Source: Bacteroidia bacterium (GTDB taxonomy: Bacteria > Bacteroidota > Bacteroidia > M30B66). From it: a DNA stretch of 64,000 nucleotides. This document shows positions 43,079 to 53,398 of this stretch, one piece after another. The DNA lies in contig JAGYKL010000015.1 of the NCBI GenBank assembly GCA_018401705.1, forward strand, positions 29,813 to 93,812, read 5' to 3'. Position 1 is the stretch's first letter. Each line of letters opens with the position of its first letter. The translations under genes and the position numbers were made by a program. The notes beneath the pieces are model-generated. The model saw nothing but the letters and a program-made list of their open reading frames with translations, made no database searches and was not told the origin of the DNA.

Positions 43079-45331
43079 ATGATTAAGAATTTCACTTTTA
43101 CATTTTCACTGATTTTCATTCAGTTATGCTTAAATGCACAACTCCCTGAATATGGCCAAGCATTCTTGCAAAATGAAGTTGCAAGCATTTACATTACGAT
43201 TGATGCTGATTCGATAGACGCGGTTCTGAGTCAAGAAAATTGGGGGAATGACAGAGAATTCCCTGCTAGTTTCCGTTATGAAAGTTCGTTTCAGAATGAC
43301 ACTGTTGAAGAAATAGGATTTAGATTAAGAGGAAATACCAGCCTTCAGGCTGGGAAGAAGTCTTTCAAAGTTTCTTTTAATACCTATAATCAAGGTCAGA
43401 AATGGGAAGGTCTCGAAAAACTCAACTTGAATGGGAGCCACAATGACCCTTCGATGATTAGAGTTGCGCTGTGCTGGAATGCTATACGCAGAGCCGGTTT
43501 GCCGGGATGCAGGACTTCATTTGTAAAGCTATACATTAATGATGAGTACAAAGGACTTTACTCAAATGTTGAGCACATTGATGAAGAGTTTACTGATTTG
43601 TATTTTGGAAAGAGTCAGTACACTTCACTCTTTAAATGCCTTTATCCTGCGCCGCTGGATTACATAAGCGATAATCCTGATGATTACAATTTCTTTGAAT
43701 TTGGAAGAAGACCATATGATCAAAAAACGAATGATTATACCCAGGATTACAGCGAGTTGGCTAATTTTATTGAAATAATAAATAACATTGAATTATCGGC
43801 ACTTTCGTGCGAATTAGAACGAAGATTTAATGTAGAAAACTATTTAAAGTATGCCGCTTTGGATGTCTTAATGGGCAACTGGGATGGTTATGCCTACAAC
43901 AAAAACAACTACTATTTGGCAATTGATAATCGTACAGGTCAGTTTCAATTCTTACCTTATGATTTAGACAATACTTTAGGAATTGATTGGCTTGGACAAG
44001 ATTGGGCAAGCAGAAATACTTTAGAATGGGAAAATGATTTTGAATCAAGGCCTTTGTACCAAAGGCTGATGGAAGTGCCTGAATATGCCCAAAGATTTGA
44101 ATATTATGTCCGAAATTATTCGCAAACGATAATGCACCCTGATACCATCTCACAAATTGCAGAAGAATTCATTCAATTAATTGCGCCTGCGGCGGATGAA
44201 GACATATATAGAACTCTTGATCATGGTTTTACATATGACGATTTTATAAATTCAGTAGATTCTGCCTGGGGAAATCAAGTGGCATATGGGATTAATCGAT
44301 TTGTTGCATTAAGGGATTCGATGACACTTGAGCAAACCATTGAACAATCTTTAGAGTTGGTAATTCAAGGCGGATATATTGAGCAATCAGGCACAAATGC
44401 ATATTGTTTTGTTTCAGAAGCTGGCGCCGAAAATGTGAGTTTAAATCTATACTCTGATGCTCAGGGAAGTTCTATTTTATTGAGTCGCCCAATGCTTGAT
44501 GATGGTGTTTTGCCCGACTTAATTGCCGGGGATGGTATTTATTCTTGCGAGGTGAGCCCCGATGGGCCACTTGAAGGTGATAGGTTTTATTATCAGTTTA
44601 ACCTCGATAATGAAGGAAGTTTGGATGCTTGGCCATGTAGTGCGAGACTATATTTAATTTCTGGTCCAAACGATCATTATATCAATGAAGTTATGTCAAG
44701 GAACACTTCATCAATTCAAGATAATGAAGGAAATTATAGCGACTGGATTGAGTTACATAATCCAACAAATACCGTATGGAACACAGCTGACTATTTTCTG
44801 ACTGATAATTATGAATATTTAAACAAATGGCCACTACCGGAGCTTTCAATACTGCCTGGTAATTTTCGTCTTTTTTGGGCAAATGAATTAGAAGATTTAA
44901 ATAGAAACAATTGCAATTTTAGTTTGGCAGCTTCTGGAGAAACGCTATGGTTGGTAAAGAAAGAAGATGACGCTTATGTTGTTACACAACAGATAATTAT
45001 TCCAGCTTTAGAGGCGAATGAAAGCTACGGACCAATCACTGACGGAGGAGATAATTGGATAGTTTTTGAACAGGGAGCCAATACTCCAAACGCTTCAAAC
45101 CAAGCAACAGGTAGCCCACTGCTTTTATCTGAAAGCTTTAAGATCTATCCCAATCCTGCTAAAGACATTCTGAATTTTAATAGAAATATTAATCAGGTTA
45201 GGGTATTTAATTCTATTGGAAAGAAGGTTCTGGAAGCTAGGAATGTTCGAAAAATAGAATTGAATAATTTATCAAAAGGATTCTACTTTCTGGAAGCCGA
45301 CAATTTCACCGAAAAATTTATAATCAACTAA
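43079..45331 (+). CDS. CotH kinase domain surface protein with lamin-tail domain and T9SS sorting domain
   Basis: 750 residues. Signal peptide residues 1-20 (LIFIQLCLNAQ). The CotH domain (about 90-400) shows GFRLRGNTSLQAGKKSFKVSF, LYINDEYKGLYSNVEHIDE, LMGNWDGYAYNKNNYY and FLPYDLDNTLGID, the protein-kinase-like core first seen in spore-coat CotH and common on Bacteroidota cell surfaces. A lamin-tail domain follows (about 535-640, YINEVMSRNTSSIQDNEGN...DWIELHNPT), and a type A T9SS domain (about 680-750, IYPNPAKDILNF). Phosphorylation activity is inferred from family, not shown. It ends 3 bases from the convergent giant gene. Confidence 0.9.
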   Translation: MIKNFTFTFSLIFIQLCLNAQLPEYGQAFLQNEVASIYITIDADSIDAVLSQENWGNDREFPASFRYESSFQNDTVEEIGFRLRGNTSLQAGKKSFKVSFNTYNQGQKWEGLEKLNLNGSHNDPSMIRVALCWNAIRRAGLPGCRTSFVKLYINDEYKGLYSNVEHIDEEFTDLYFGKSQYTSLFKCLYPAPLDYISDNPDDYNFFEFGRRPYDQKTNDYTQDYSELANFIEIINNIELSALSCELERRFNVENYLKYAALDVLMGNWDGYAYNKNNYYLAIDNRTGQFQFLPYDLDNTLGIDWLGQDWASRNTLEWENDFESRPLYQRLMEVPEYAQRFEYYVRNYSQTIMHPDTISQIAEEFIQLIAPAADEDIYRTLDHGFTYDDFINSVDSAWGNQVAYGINRFVALRDSMTLEQTIEQSLELVIQGGYIEQSGTNAYCFVSEAGAENVSLNLYSDAQGSSILLSRPMLDDGVLPDLIAGDGIYSCEVSPDGPLEGDRFYYQFNLDNEGSLDAWPCSARLYLISGPNDHYINEVMSRNTSSIQDNEGNYSDWIELHNPTNTVWNTADYFLTDNYEYLNKWPLPELSILPGNFRLFWANELEDLNRNNCNFSLAASGETLWLVKKEDDAYVVTQQIIIPALEANESYGPITDGGDNWIVFEQGANTPNASNQATGSPLLLSESFKIYPNPAKDILNFNRNINQVRVFNSIGKKVLEARNVRKIELNNLSKGFYFLEADNFTEKFIIN

Positions 45332-45334
45332 ATA

Positions 45335-48300
45335 TTAATAGATAACAGTAACGTTACCGTGCAATTGTTCTACTTTTTCAGGTGCAAATGAAAGGATGAT
45401 TTTATAAACATATACATCTTGATTAATTGGTTTGATACCATTATTAAACATAGTACCGTCCCATTTCTCTTCAATATCAAGAGTTTCAAAAACCAAATGC
45501 CCCCAGCGGTCATAAATTGTAAAATTATAAATAATTGGCGGCACTAAAATAGCGGGTCCAAAACTGTCATTTTTACCATCACCATTAGGTGTGAAAGAGT
45601 TAGCAATATAAATAGTTGGTGATGGTGCTACTTTTAATTCTTGAGATAAAGTATCAGGACAATTGAAATCGTTATTTGCAATGAGTGTTACTATAAAATT
45701 TGACTCATTAGTAATTTCATATAAATGCTGAGAAATAAAACTTGGATAACTCGCTCCATCACCAGTCTCAATGATAAAATCATTAGCATTTAAGCTCTGA
45801 TTTGTAAATGTAACCAGAGGATCAGATGTTGAAACCAAATCTGGATTCATTAAGAAATTAGCTGTTGCATTTGGGTGAACTACAACAGCACTCGTTATAA
45901 CAGTATCGGACATGCACAGGTTGTCGTTGCTCACACTTAAAGTAACGGTATAGTAACCCGGATTTGCAAAATTGTGATTTGTAATTTGTGAGGTGCTAGT
46001 TGCTGATCCATCTCCAAAATCCCAAATCCATGAATCTCCATAAGTTGATAATGATTCAAAGGCAACATCTAATGGAGCACAACCATTAGGTGGATCAATT
46101 CTTAAGCTTGCGTCAGGTTGACCAATAACTTCAAACTGAGAGATCGTTGTATCGGAGCAAGAAAACTCATTTGAAGCCACAAGCGTTATTGACTTCATAC
46201 CTACTTCCTCAAAGAATATGTTTGGCTCAAATTGAATTGACTGTTGATTTTCCCAAGACCATAAATAAGCAAATGCTCCTGTAGAAGTGTTTTCAACTGT
46301 AGTTGAAGCAGGAGGCCCACAATCATAATCAGTTGCAGAATTAAACCCACTTTCTGGCTTTGGAAAAACTGTAATCGGAATTTCTTCAAAAGCAGTACAA
46401 GAAAGGTTGCTTGCGAAGTTGTAATTCTGAGCAGTTAGTTTTGCCAGAAAAGTTCCTTCTTCATAGTATGTTGCAGTTGGTGAGAACAAATTAGAACTTG
46501 TTCCATTCCCAAAATCCCAAGCAGAGCTTGTAGAAAACTGAGTATTATTTGTAAAAACAACGTTCAAAGGAATACAGCCGGCTACTGGCTCCGGATTTAT
46601 ATCAATAAGTGGCAAAGCTTGTACTGTTACATTGCCGTAAGTTGTATCAGGACAGGCAAATACAGGAGAAAACCCAATTAGTCTAATTTGATAATTTCCA
46701 GGCTCAGGATATTCATAAAGTGGTTCAAAGCCAACTCCGTTTTCGTCATTTCCAAAGGCCCAACTGTAAGCAACAGCACCTTGCGACAAGTTGTTAATGC
46801 TTAAGACATCGCCCAGGCAGAATACTTCTTCATCTAAAGTAAAGTTAACTTCAGGTGTAGCAAACACATTTACTTCTGCATACGAGGTATCAATTGAGCA
46901 TTCATCGTTTGATACAAGAGATATTGTATAGATTCCGCCTTCTAAATACGTGTGGCTAGCATCTTCGCTGCTTTGCAGAGGACTTCCATCTCCAAAATCC
47001 CAAAGATATTCGGTTGAACCTCCTGAAACATTGGTAAAGTCAACTGTTAAAGGAGCACAACCCCAAGGAGGATCGGTATTAAAAAAGGATGTTACAGTGT
47101 TTGGTAAGGCGGTAATTACAATTGACATTGTATCGACCCGGCACTCATTTTCAACGAATAATTGAACGATGTATTGGGTTGTGTCATTATTTAGAGCATA
47201 AAACGCATGATTAACTGGGTTCTCATTTGTGAGGGCCGTTCCATCTCCTAAATTCCAGGCGAAAGATTGAACTTGTCCATAACTAAGGTTAGTAAATTCA
47301 GGAATAAAAGGAGAACAACCGGCTGGATTATCAACTTCGAAATATGGAGTTGGTGGCACCTTGGCAAAAATTGGAAGTTCCAGTTCGCTAGTTCCGCACA
47401 GGTTGGTAACTTGCACATTAAGCATAAACGTGGTATCATTAAAAACTGGCGGAGGAAGTAATACTGCCTCAGGCAAAGCTTGGGTGGAAGAATAAACGCC
47501 GGTAATTGACCAAGAATGTTGAATTTCGAAGCCAATTGAAGAGTTAATTATTGAAATCGTGGCAGGTGCGCACACACTATCGGCCGACAGGCTAAATTGT
47601 GCTGTAGGTGGATCAACTGATTCAATATTAAAACTACCAAGATCACTACAGCCCGTTTCGGTTGTGACTTCTAATTGTATTTGATAATCGCCCGTTTCGT
47701 TAAAAACAAAAGACGGATTCTGTAAATCTGAGGTAAATACTTCGTCTTGATTTGAGTCTGTAATTGTCCACATCCACGTTAATGGGCCACCATAAATTGT
47801 ATCTCCAATACTTGCGTTTTGGAGGATGCTTTGTGCATCATGGCAATAAGCCGCAGGTAAATCAACCAAAGCTTGAGGCAAGGGATGAACATTGAAGATA
47901 ATAGAATCTTTACTTGAGCATCCCGTTTGTGGATCTGTGTAATTGTAATAGAGGAGATTCTCGCCTAGAGGACTTAAGCTGGGGCAAAACTGGCCAGACA
48001 AGCTGATGTTTCCTTCACCCGACCAAAATGCTCCAGTGACAGGTGAACCTCCTGGACCAGCAGGAATAAAATTCTGAAGTTGAACACAAGATTGATTAAT
48101 ACATTCGTTTCGGTCTAAGCCTGCGTTAGTAATTGGCAATGCAAAAACTGTAACCGCAATTGTATCATACGTTTGGCAACCCTGAGTTCCTATTGAGTAA
48201 ACAGCAATTGTTGTATCAGCATTGTTTGCTGTGAAAGTACCATCAGGATTTATCCAAGATGGATAAACCCAAGATCCGCCGGCAGGGCTGCCGGCTAAAG

Positions 48301-51300
48301 CATAAACTGAGTCCGGATTAAAACACAATTCTACCGGTCCTTGAGTATCTATTGTAGCATAAACAGGTTCGATAACATTAGCTGTAATTGCGCTATCCGA
48401 AACACATCCGAAAGAGTTTGTGTATGTGTAAGTTAAGTTTGTTGCACCAAGTGTTTGAGCTTCAAAAAAGTAATTTCCGCCAAGTTCTGTGACACCAGCA
48501 CCCGACCAAACTCCTCCACTCGGAGCAGCACCGCTTAGGTTTAGGTTATTTTGAAAATTAGTTAGGCAGAACTCTAGCTGAGAGTTAGCAAAACTTAGTT
48601 CACTTGCCGTTCTTATGGTGATTTCAAGGCTATCAATTGCCTGACATCCAGTTACATCATTTGTAAATTGATAAAATGCCCAATAGGAATCTATCGGTAA
48701 ACCAGCTGGGTTAAATGAATCGCCAGAAATACCAATGCCACTCCAAACACCAGTTCCGCCAGTAACTGGACTTTGACCTGTGAGTTGCAACGGAGAGTCA
48801 TAATCGCAAACGTTCATGTTTGGACCTGCATCAGCAGCCGGGAGCGAATTCACTACTATTTGAGCAGTATCACTTACTACACAAGAGCCTTCTCCTGTGG
48901 TGAAAATCACCGTGAAATTTCCTGCGCTAGCAGCAAAGAATTCACCATCTGAATTGGCAGCCCCTGACCAAATTGCAGGAACATCAACGTAATTAGAAAT
49001 AAATTGTAATGTATCGTCAAATTGGCAAAGTTCAATGTCAGGACCAATAGAAACGATAGCAGGCGACACTACAGTTATGGTAGATTCATCACTTGAAAAA
49101 CAGCCATTTGCATCAGTGTAGCTGTAGGTTGCACTAAAAACACCATTAACCGTTGGCGTGAAACTGTTTGCACCAACAATTGTGATATCTGAGGAGGTCC
49201 ATATTCCGCCCGAAGGGCTTGCTGTATTAAGCAACTCGACAATCTCTTGGCTGCAGAATGTATAATCGGGTGCTGTTACTTGAGGAATTGGATTAATAGT
49301 AATATCTACATCGTTACTCACTTGGCAATTAAATGAATCTGTTACAGTTAGAGTAAAAGTTTGTATTAGTGGGTTTATTGAGCCAGCATCAACAGAGTAA
49401 AACTCTGGATTAAGAATATCTGTGGCAGATAAGTTTGTCGAAGGGGTCCACGAATAAGTAAATGGAGCCGTTCCACCGTTAATAGAGCCAGAAAGACTTA
49501 AGGTATCTCCTGCGCAGATGGCAATATTTAATCCTGCATTTACAATTGGAGCGGGACCAACAGTAACCAAAATCGTATCTGAAGCTGCGCAAGTTGCACC
49601 TGTTTCAAAAACATAATTGAGAATGAAAGTGCCAGGACCTGAAACTCCCGGATTAAAGAAATAATCACTGCCTACTTGTTCAACTCCCGGTCCTGTCCAA
49701 TAAGCAGTAAACTGAGCAGGAGGACTTGAAGGTAAAGGCGTTGGCAGTAAGCTAGCTGCATCGTTTTCGCAACGTAAAAACCCTAAGCCTGCGTCAATAG
49801 TAATTGGGCTTGTTACTTGAATTTCTAAAGTATCAACTGATGTGCAACCATCGGTATCAGTATAAGAGAAGAAAAGAGAATCAATTCCCAAGCCTCCGCT
49901 TGTATAATCAAGACCATTAAGACTTCCTTGATTTGATGGCGCTTCTGACCAGGAAATATCGCCAGCTACTGGAGAGAATCCATTTAACTCGTATGGAGTA
50001 CCTGGACTAAAACAAATACTTGTATCTAAGCCTGCTGTGATTGCGGGTAATGCATTAACAGTTAACTCAAACCAATCAGAAACAACACAGTTATTTGAAT
50101 CTGTTATCTCAATACTAATAGGGGCATACAGAACCAGAGGACCTGGGTTTAGCGGCACCATAGTAATGGTGGAATCATTTGTTCCACCTGTAGCCCAAAG
50201 AGCAGGAAACCAAGCCCATTCATATGGATAAGCACCTCCATTGGCAGAAGCAGAAAAGGAAATTGAATCACCGCTACAAACTTCAGTGTCTAATGGGATT
50301 GATAAGTTTGGTAGCTCAAATACTTCAACAACAATTGTATCGTGCGTTTCGCATGTACTTCCTACATTCATTGTATAGATGAGCTCGTGAATTCCTGCAC
50401 CAGCATCAGAAGGAACAAAAGAAGTATCGGTAAATGAATAAGCCACACCTGGACCTGTCCAAACTCCTCCACCAGGGTTGGCTGCGTCTAATAAATACGG
50501 AAGTGCGTTAAGGCAAAAGCTAGTATCTACTCCTGCATCAGGCGGAGAAGGTTCAATTATTTCGATAGCCAACCAATCAGAATCTAAACATCCATTACCA
50601 TCAATAAAGGTGTAAATGAGAGTGTCTCTAGAACCAGAAATACCAGGCAAGTATGTTTCATCGGGATTTAATGTTCCCGTTAAAGGTGTTGGATCAGACC
50701 AGATTCCTCCGGGAGGAGTTTGGTCAAGAAATACTGCTGTAATTCCTTGAGAACAAAGAATGATATCATCGCCAGCATCAACAGTTGGCAAAGGGTGAAC
50801 TGTAATCGTAAATGGAATGGAGGACGCACATCCAGTACTTGGGTTTGAGCCTGTAACCGTATAGTTAGTGGTAGATGGAGGGCTAACATTAATCTGATTG
50901 CCGGTTGATGCACTTGTTCCAAGTGGAGGATCCCAGGTGTAGGTTGTGCCTAAAACATCTGAGTCCATTGAAAGAGCTATTGAATCGGTACCGAAGCACA
51001 TTTCATTACCCGGAACCGAAGTTTGAAAATCAAGCGCGGGCAGCGGCAAAACATCTACATTGATTGCTGCTGAAGAAGCGCAGCCAATATCATCAGTTGC
51101 AGTTAAGTTCAATATTTGAGTTTGAGGGCTATTGCCCGGATTGGAAAGCGTGAAATCTGGATTGCTGATTGAGGAGCTGCCTCCTGCTCCACTCCAATCA
51201 TATGTGTAAGGCGCAGTTCCTGAGCCACCTGCTAGTACCGGATTCCCGTTATTGATTGTAAAAGTGCTTCCTGAACATGTTGAAAAATCTGGAACTGAAA

Positions 51301-53398
51301 TTTGGGGGGCATCGCTAATAATAACCGAAATGGAACTGCTAGTCGTTGCACATTCGTTAGAAACTTCAACAGTGATATCTTGACTTCCGGGAATTGAGAA
51401 TATTATTTCATCGGGATCTAAGCCACTATAACCTGCGGATGAAGCATTTTCAAAAGTCCAGGTTGGAGTTCCAAGAATTCCACCTCCAGCATCAAAGATT
51501 GCTTCAGGATCAACGGTGTAAGGTGCACAACCTGCAACAACCGTTGTTATAGCTATGCTTGGCGGCGAAACCACAACAAATTGCGCATCATCAGTATTGG
51601 TTCCACATGCGTTTGTAGCACTTAATGTGATGGTATAAATGCCATCTGTGGTTAATAGAAAGCTGGGTTCAAAGGAAGATGAATTTCCGGTTTGAAATCC
51701 ACCGGCAGGTGTTATAGACCAAGCATAAACTGGAGCTGCGCAGGCTGGTGCATTTTCAGTTAAATTATCAGTATTTACAATTACAGGAGCACACGTTCCA
51801 TTACTTGAAGTGTTAAAGGAGGCCGTAACCGGAGGCACAATGCAAACTGTTTGTGTTATTTCATCTATTCCGCAAAACGAGTTGCCAATCCTTTGTGTAA
51901 TTTGATAATTGCCCGGGGTATTAAAATTGACGCTGATTAAGTCGCTACCTGAAGTCCAAACCGAATAATTACCGCCATTATCGCTGCCAAAAGCACCTCC
52001 AGATAGAGTCCAACCAGCAGCCGGGCTGATTTCCCAAATAACTTTATAGTTGGCAGTGCAACCGTTAATTGTTACCACTTCTCCCGGATCAGCAGTGTTT
52101 TGTATTGAAACATCTGTGTTAATACAAGCCGGATTGGGATTTATAGAAAAGCTTGCTATAGGTGGAGTGGAAATTCTTATTGGTTCAATAGTAGCTTGTC
52201 CTTCACCACAAGGGTTAATTGCTTTGATAGTGCAGAAATACGCATCGGAATAATTGGGAGATGAATTCCCGCAAGAAGTAGTTGTAAAGGTATGGGTGAA
52301 CGATGCCGGCGGAGGATGATTAAAGGTAACTAATGGTGAACCATCATTGTATGTTACCTCGTAGTAAGTTCCTGCAACATTATTCTGAACGTTACTGATT
52401 TGATAGCTAGCGGTATAGGCAGCACAGGTATCTACTTGCTGACCATTTAAACCGATACTGGGTGTGTTTCCAATAAAGACTTCATAGGTATTAACTACGC
52501 TGCATCCAATTGAATTAGAAATTGAATATGTTAATGTATAAGTACCTTGATTATAGTTATGTATTTGAGGACCAACAGGCTCTGTAGCGCCAGATATTAC
52601 TGGAGATCCATCTCCCCAATCAAGTGTAAAGTTGTTTGCCCAAGCATTTACATTAGCAGGAGTATTATCAGTAACAGCGATATTTGATGTTGGGGTTGAA
52701 GTGCATTTTCTTAAATATTCCTGCCCGTTAAAAGTAATGAGTGAGGTTGAACTTATTTCTGGTGGACTTGGGATTTGTTGAATTGAAACATTTGATTGAA
52801 AAATATCAGACTGTCCGCCAGCATTAGTGACGATAAGTGTTATGGTGAAGTTTGAAATACCAGTTCCCACAGGAACATTAAAGTTATGAGAACCCGGATT
52901 CGAACTTGTTGATGTAGTTCCATCACCAAAATTCCAGAAATACGTATTGCCTGGCTGATTTACGGTTGTATTATTAATTGGCACTACTTCCCCAGCACAA
53001 AACACCCCTGGCGGAATGGTAAATTGAGCTGTTGGGCATCCTCCCGGCAAAACTGTTACCTGAACATCATCTGATGTAGGAGGACAACCGGGAGCCGCAA
53101 TAGTTAATGTATAGGTTATAGTTGCGGCAGGACTAACTAAAGCAATTGAATTTGAGCTAACTGGAGTTGCTCCAATTAGCCATTGGTAAGATGTTATTGC
53201 TCCACTTGCTCCGGTAAGTGAAATGGAATTTCCAAGCATAGCTTGACCTCCATTGCAGATAGTTATATCGGGACCAACATTTAGATTACATTGAGATTTT
53301 AATGCCCCAGAAAAAAGCACCCCAAAGGCCAGTGTGAAAACTCTTAGAAAGAGCTTACCCTGAAAACGAGGAGTTATATGGCATTTGACTTTTTTCAA
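45335..53398 (-). CDS. Giant PKD/Ig-like surface protein with gliding-motility C-terminal domain (CHU_C, T9SS type B)
   Basis: 2687 residues, TTG start at 53398 overlapping the stop of the upstream giant gene (TTGA). Signal peptide residues about 1-35 (VFTLAFGVLFSGALKSQ). An N-terminal region with PKD domains (FNFGDG-type and VTYNDGSPLVTF motifs) and Cys pairs extends to about residue 780. It is followed by about ten modules of 80-100 residues with the pattern DAGxDxxxC followed by LxGxxPxGGxWSGxGV and YxYTDxxGCxxxD, then several classical PKD domains (YLWDFGDGSP, SWIWDFGDGSA), and a C-terminal CHU_C domain (residues about 2590-2687: SFTPNGDGKNDSFGP, YDRWGHLVFET). CHU_C is the type B T9SS export signal. 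Expected on the cell surface; adhesion or gliding is inference. Confidence 0.9.
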   Translation of the reverse strand: MKKVKCHITPRFQGKLFLRVFTLAFGVLFSGALKSQCNLNVGPDITICNGGQAMLGNSISLTGASGAITSYQWLIGATPVSSNSIALVSPAATITYTLTIAAPGCPPTSDDVQVTVLPGGCPTAQFTIPPGVFCAGEVVPINNTTVNQPGNTYFWNFGDGTTSTSSNPGSHNFNVPVGTGISNFTITLIVTNAGGQSDIFQSNVSIQQIPSPPEISSTSLITFNGQEYLRKCTSTPTSNIAVTDNTPANVNAWANNFTLDWGDGSPVISGATEPVGPQIHNYNQGTYTLTYSISNSIGCSVVNTYEVFIGNTPSIGLNGQQVDTCAAYTASYQISNVQNNVAGTYYEVTYNDGSPLVTFNHPPPASFTHTFTTTSCGNSSPNYSDAYFCTIKAINPCGEGQATIEPIRISTPPIASFSINPNPACINTDVSIQNTADPGEVVTINGCTANYKVIWEISPAAGWTLSGGAFGSDNGGNYSVWTSGSDLISVNFNTPGNYQITQRIGNSFCGIDEITQTVCIVPPVTASFNTSSNGTCAPVIVNTDNLTENAPACAAPVYAWSITPAGGFQTGNSSSFEPSFLLTTDGIYTITLSATNACGTNTDDAQFVVVSPPSIAITTVVAGCAPYTVDPEAIFDAGGGILGTPTWTFENASSAGYSGLDPDEIIFSIPGSQDITVEVSNECATTSSSISVIISDAPQISVPDFSTCSGSTFTINNGNPVLAGGSGTAPYTYDWSGAGGSSSISNPDFTLSNPGNSPQTQILNLTATDDIGCASSAAINVDVLPLPALDFQTSVPGNEMCFGTDSIALSMDSDVLGTTYTWDPPLGTSASTGNQINVSPPSTTNYTVTGSNPSTGCASSIPFTITVHPLPTVDAGDDIILCSQGITAVFLDQTPPGGIWSDPTPLTGTLNPDETYLPGISGSRDTLIYTFIDGNGCLDSDWLAIEIIEPSPPDAGVDTSFCLNALPYLLDAANPGGGVWTGPGVAYSFTDTSFVPSDAGAGIHELIYTMNVGSTCETHDTIVVEVFELPNLSIPLDTEVCSGDSISFSASANGGAYPYEWAWFPALWATGGTNDSTITMVPLNPGPLVLYAPISIEITDSNNCVVSDWFELTVNALPAITAGLDTSICFSPGTPYELNGFSPVAGDISWSEAPSNQGSLNGLDYTSGGLGIDSLFFSYTDTDGCTSVDTLEIQVTSPITIDAGLGFLRCENDAASLLPTPLPSSPPAQFTAYWTGPGVEQVGSDYFFNPGVSGPGTFILNYVFETGATCAASDTILVTVGPAPIVNAGLNIAICAGDTLSLSGSINGGTAPFTYSWTPSTNLSATDILNPEFYSVDAGSINPLIQTFTLTVTDSFNCQVSNDVDITINPIPQVTAPDYTFCSQEIVELLNTASPSGGIWTSSDITIVGANSFTPTVNGVFSATYSYTDANGCFSSDESTITVVSPAIVSIGPDIELCQFDDTLQFISNYVDVPAIWSGAANSDGEFFAASAGNFTVIFTTGEGSCVVSDTAQIVVNSLPAADAGPNMNVCDYDSPLQLTGQSPVTGGTGVWSGIGISGDSFNPAGLPIDSYWAFYQFTNDVTGCQAIDSLEITIRTASELSFANSQLEFCLTNFQNNLNLSGAAPSGGVWSGAGVTELGGNYFFEAQTLGATNLTYTYTNSFGCVSDSAITANVIEPVYATIDTQGPVELCFNPDSVYALAGSPAGGSWVYPSWINPDGTFTANNADTTIAVYSIGTQGCQTYDTIAVTVFALPITNAGLDRNECINQSCVQLQNFIPAGPGGSPVTGAFWSGEGNISLSGQFCPSLSPLGENLLYYNYTDPQTGCSSKDSIIFNVHPLPQALVDLPAAYCHDAQSILQNASIGDTIYGGPLTWMWTITDSNQDEVFTSDLQNPSFVFNETGDYQIQLEVTTETGCSDLGSFNIESVDPPTAQFSLSADSVCAPATISIINSSIGFEIQHSWSITGVYSSTQALPEAVLLPPPVFNDTTFMLNVQVTNLCGTSELELPIFAKVPPTPYFEVDNPAGCSPFIPEFTNLSYGQVQSFAWNLGDGTALTNENPVNHAFYALNNDTTQYIVQLFVENECRVDTMSIVITALPNTVTSFFNTDPPWGCAPLTVDFTNVSGGSTEYLWDFGDGSPLQSSEDASHTYLEGGIYTISLVSNDECSIDTSYAEVNVFATPEVNFTLDEEVFCLGDVLSINNLSQGAVAYSWAFGNDENGVGFEPLYEYPEPGNYQIRLIGFSPVFACPDTTYGNVTVQALPLIDINPEPVAGCIPLNVVFTNNTQFSTSSAWDFGNGTSSNLFSPTATYYEEGTFLAKLTAQNYNFASNLSCTAFEEIPITVFPKPESGFNSATDYDCGPPASTTVENTSTGAFAYLWSWENQQSIQFEPNIFFEEVGMKSITLVASNEFSCSDTTISQFEVIGQPDASLRIDPPNGCAPLDVAFESLSTYGDSWIWDFGDGSATSTSQITNHNFANPGYYTVTLSVSNDNLCMSDTVITSAVVVHPNATANFLMNPDLVSTSDPLVTFTNQSLNANDFIIETGDGASYPSFISQHLYEITNESNFIVTLIANNDFNCPDTLSQELKVAPSPTIYIANSFTPNGDGKNDSFGPAILVPPIIYNFTIYDRWGHLVFETLDIEEKWDGTMFNNGIKPINQDVYVYKIILSFAPEKVEQLHGNVTVIY

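Noticed and set aside
47248..47535. Minus-strand ORF of 95 codons inside the giant gene
   Set aside because: Shadow frame of the giant reading frame; no motif, composition of a shifted repeat.
48272..48300. GCCGGCA/TGCCGGC inverted repeat in the downstream giant gene as a mobile repeat
   Set aside because: It codes for the GSPAGG loop that recurs in every module of these proteins, so it is explained by protein repetition.
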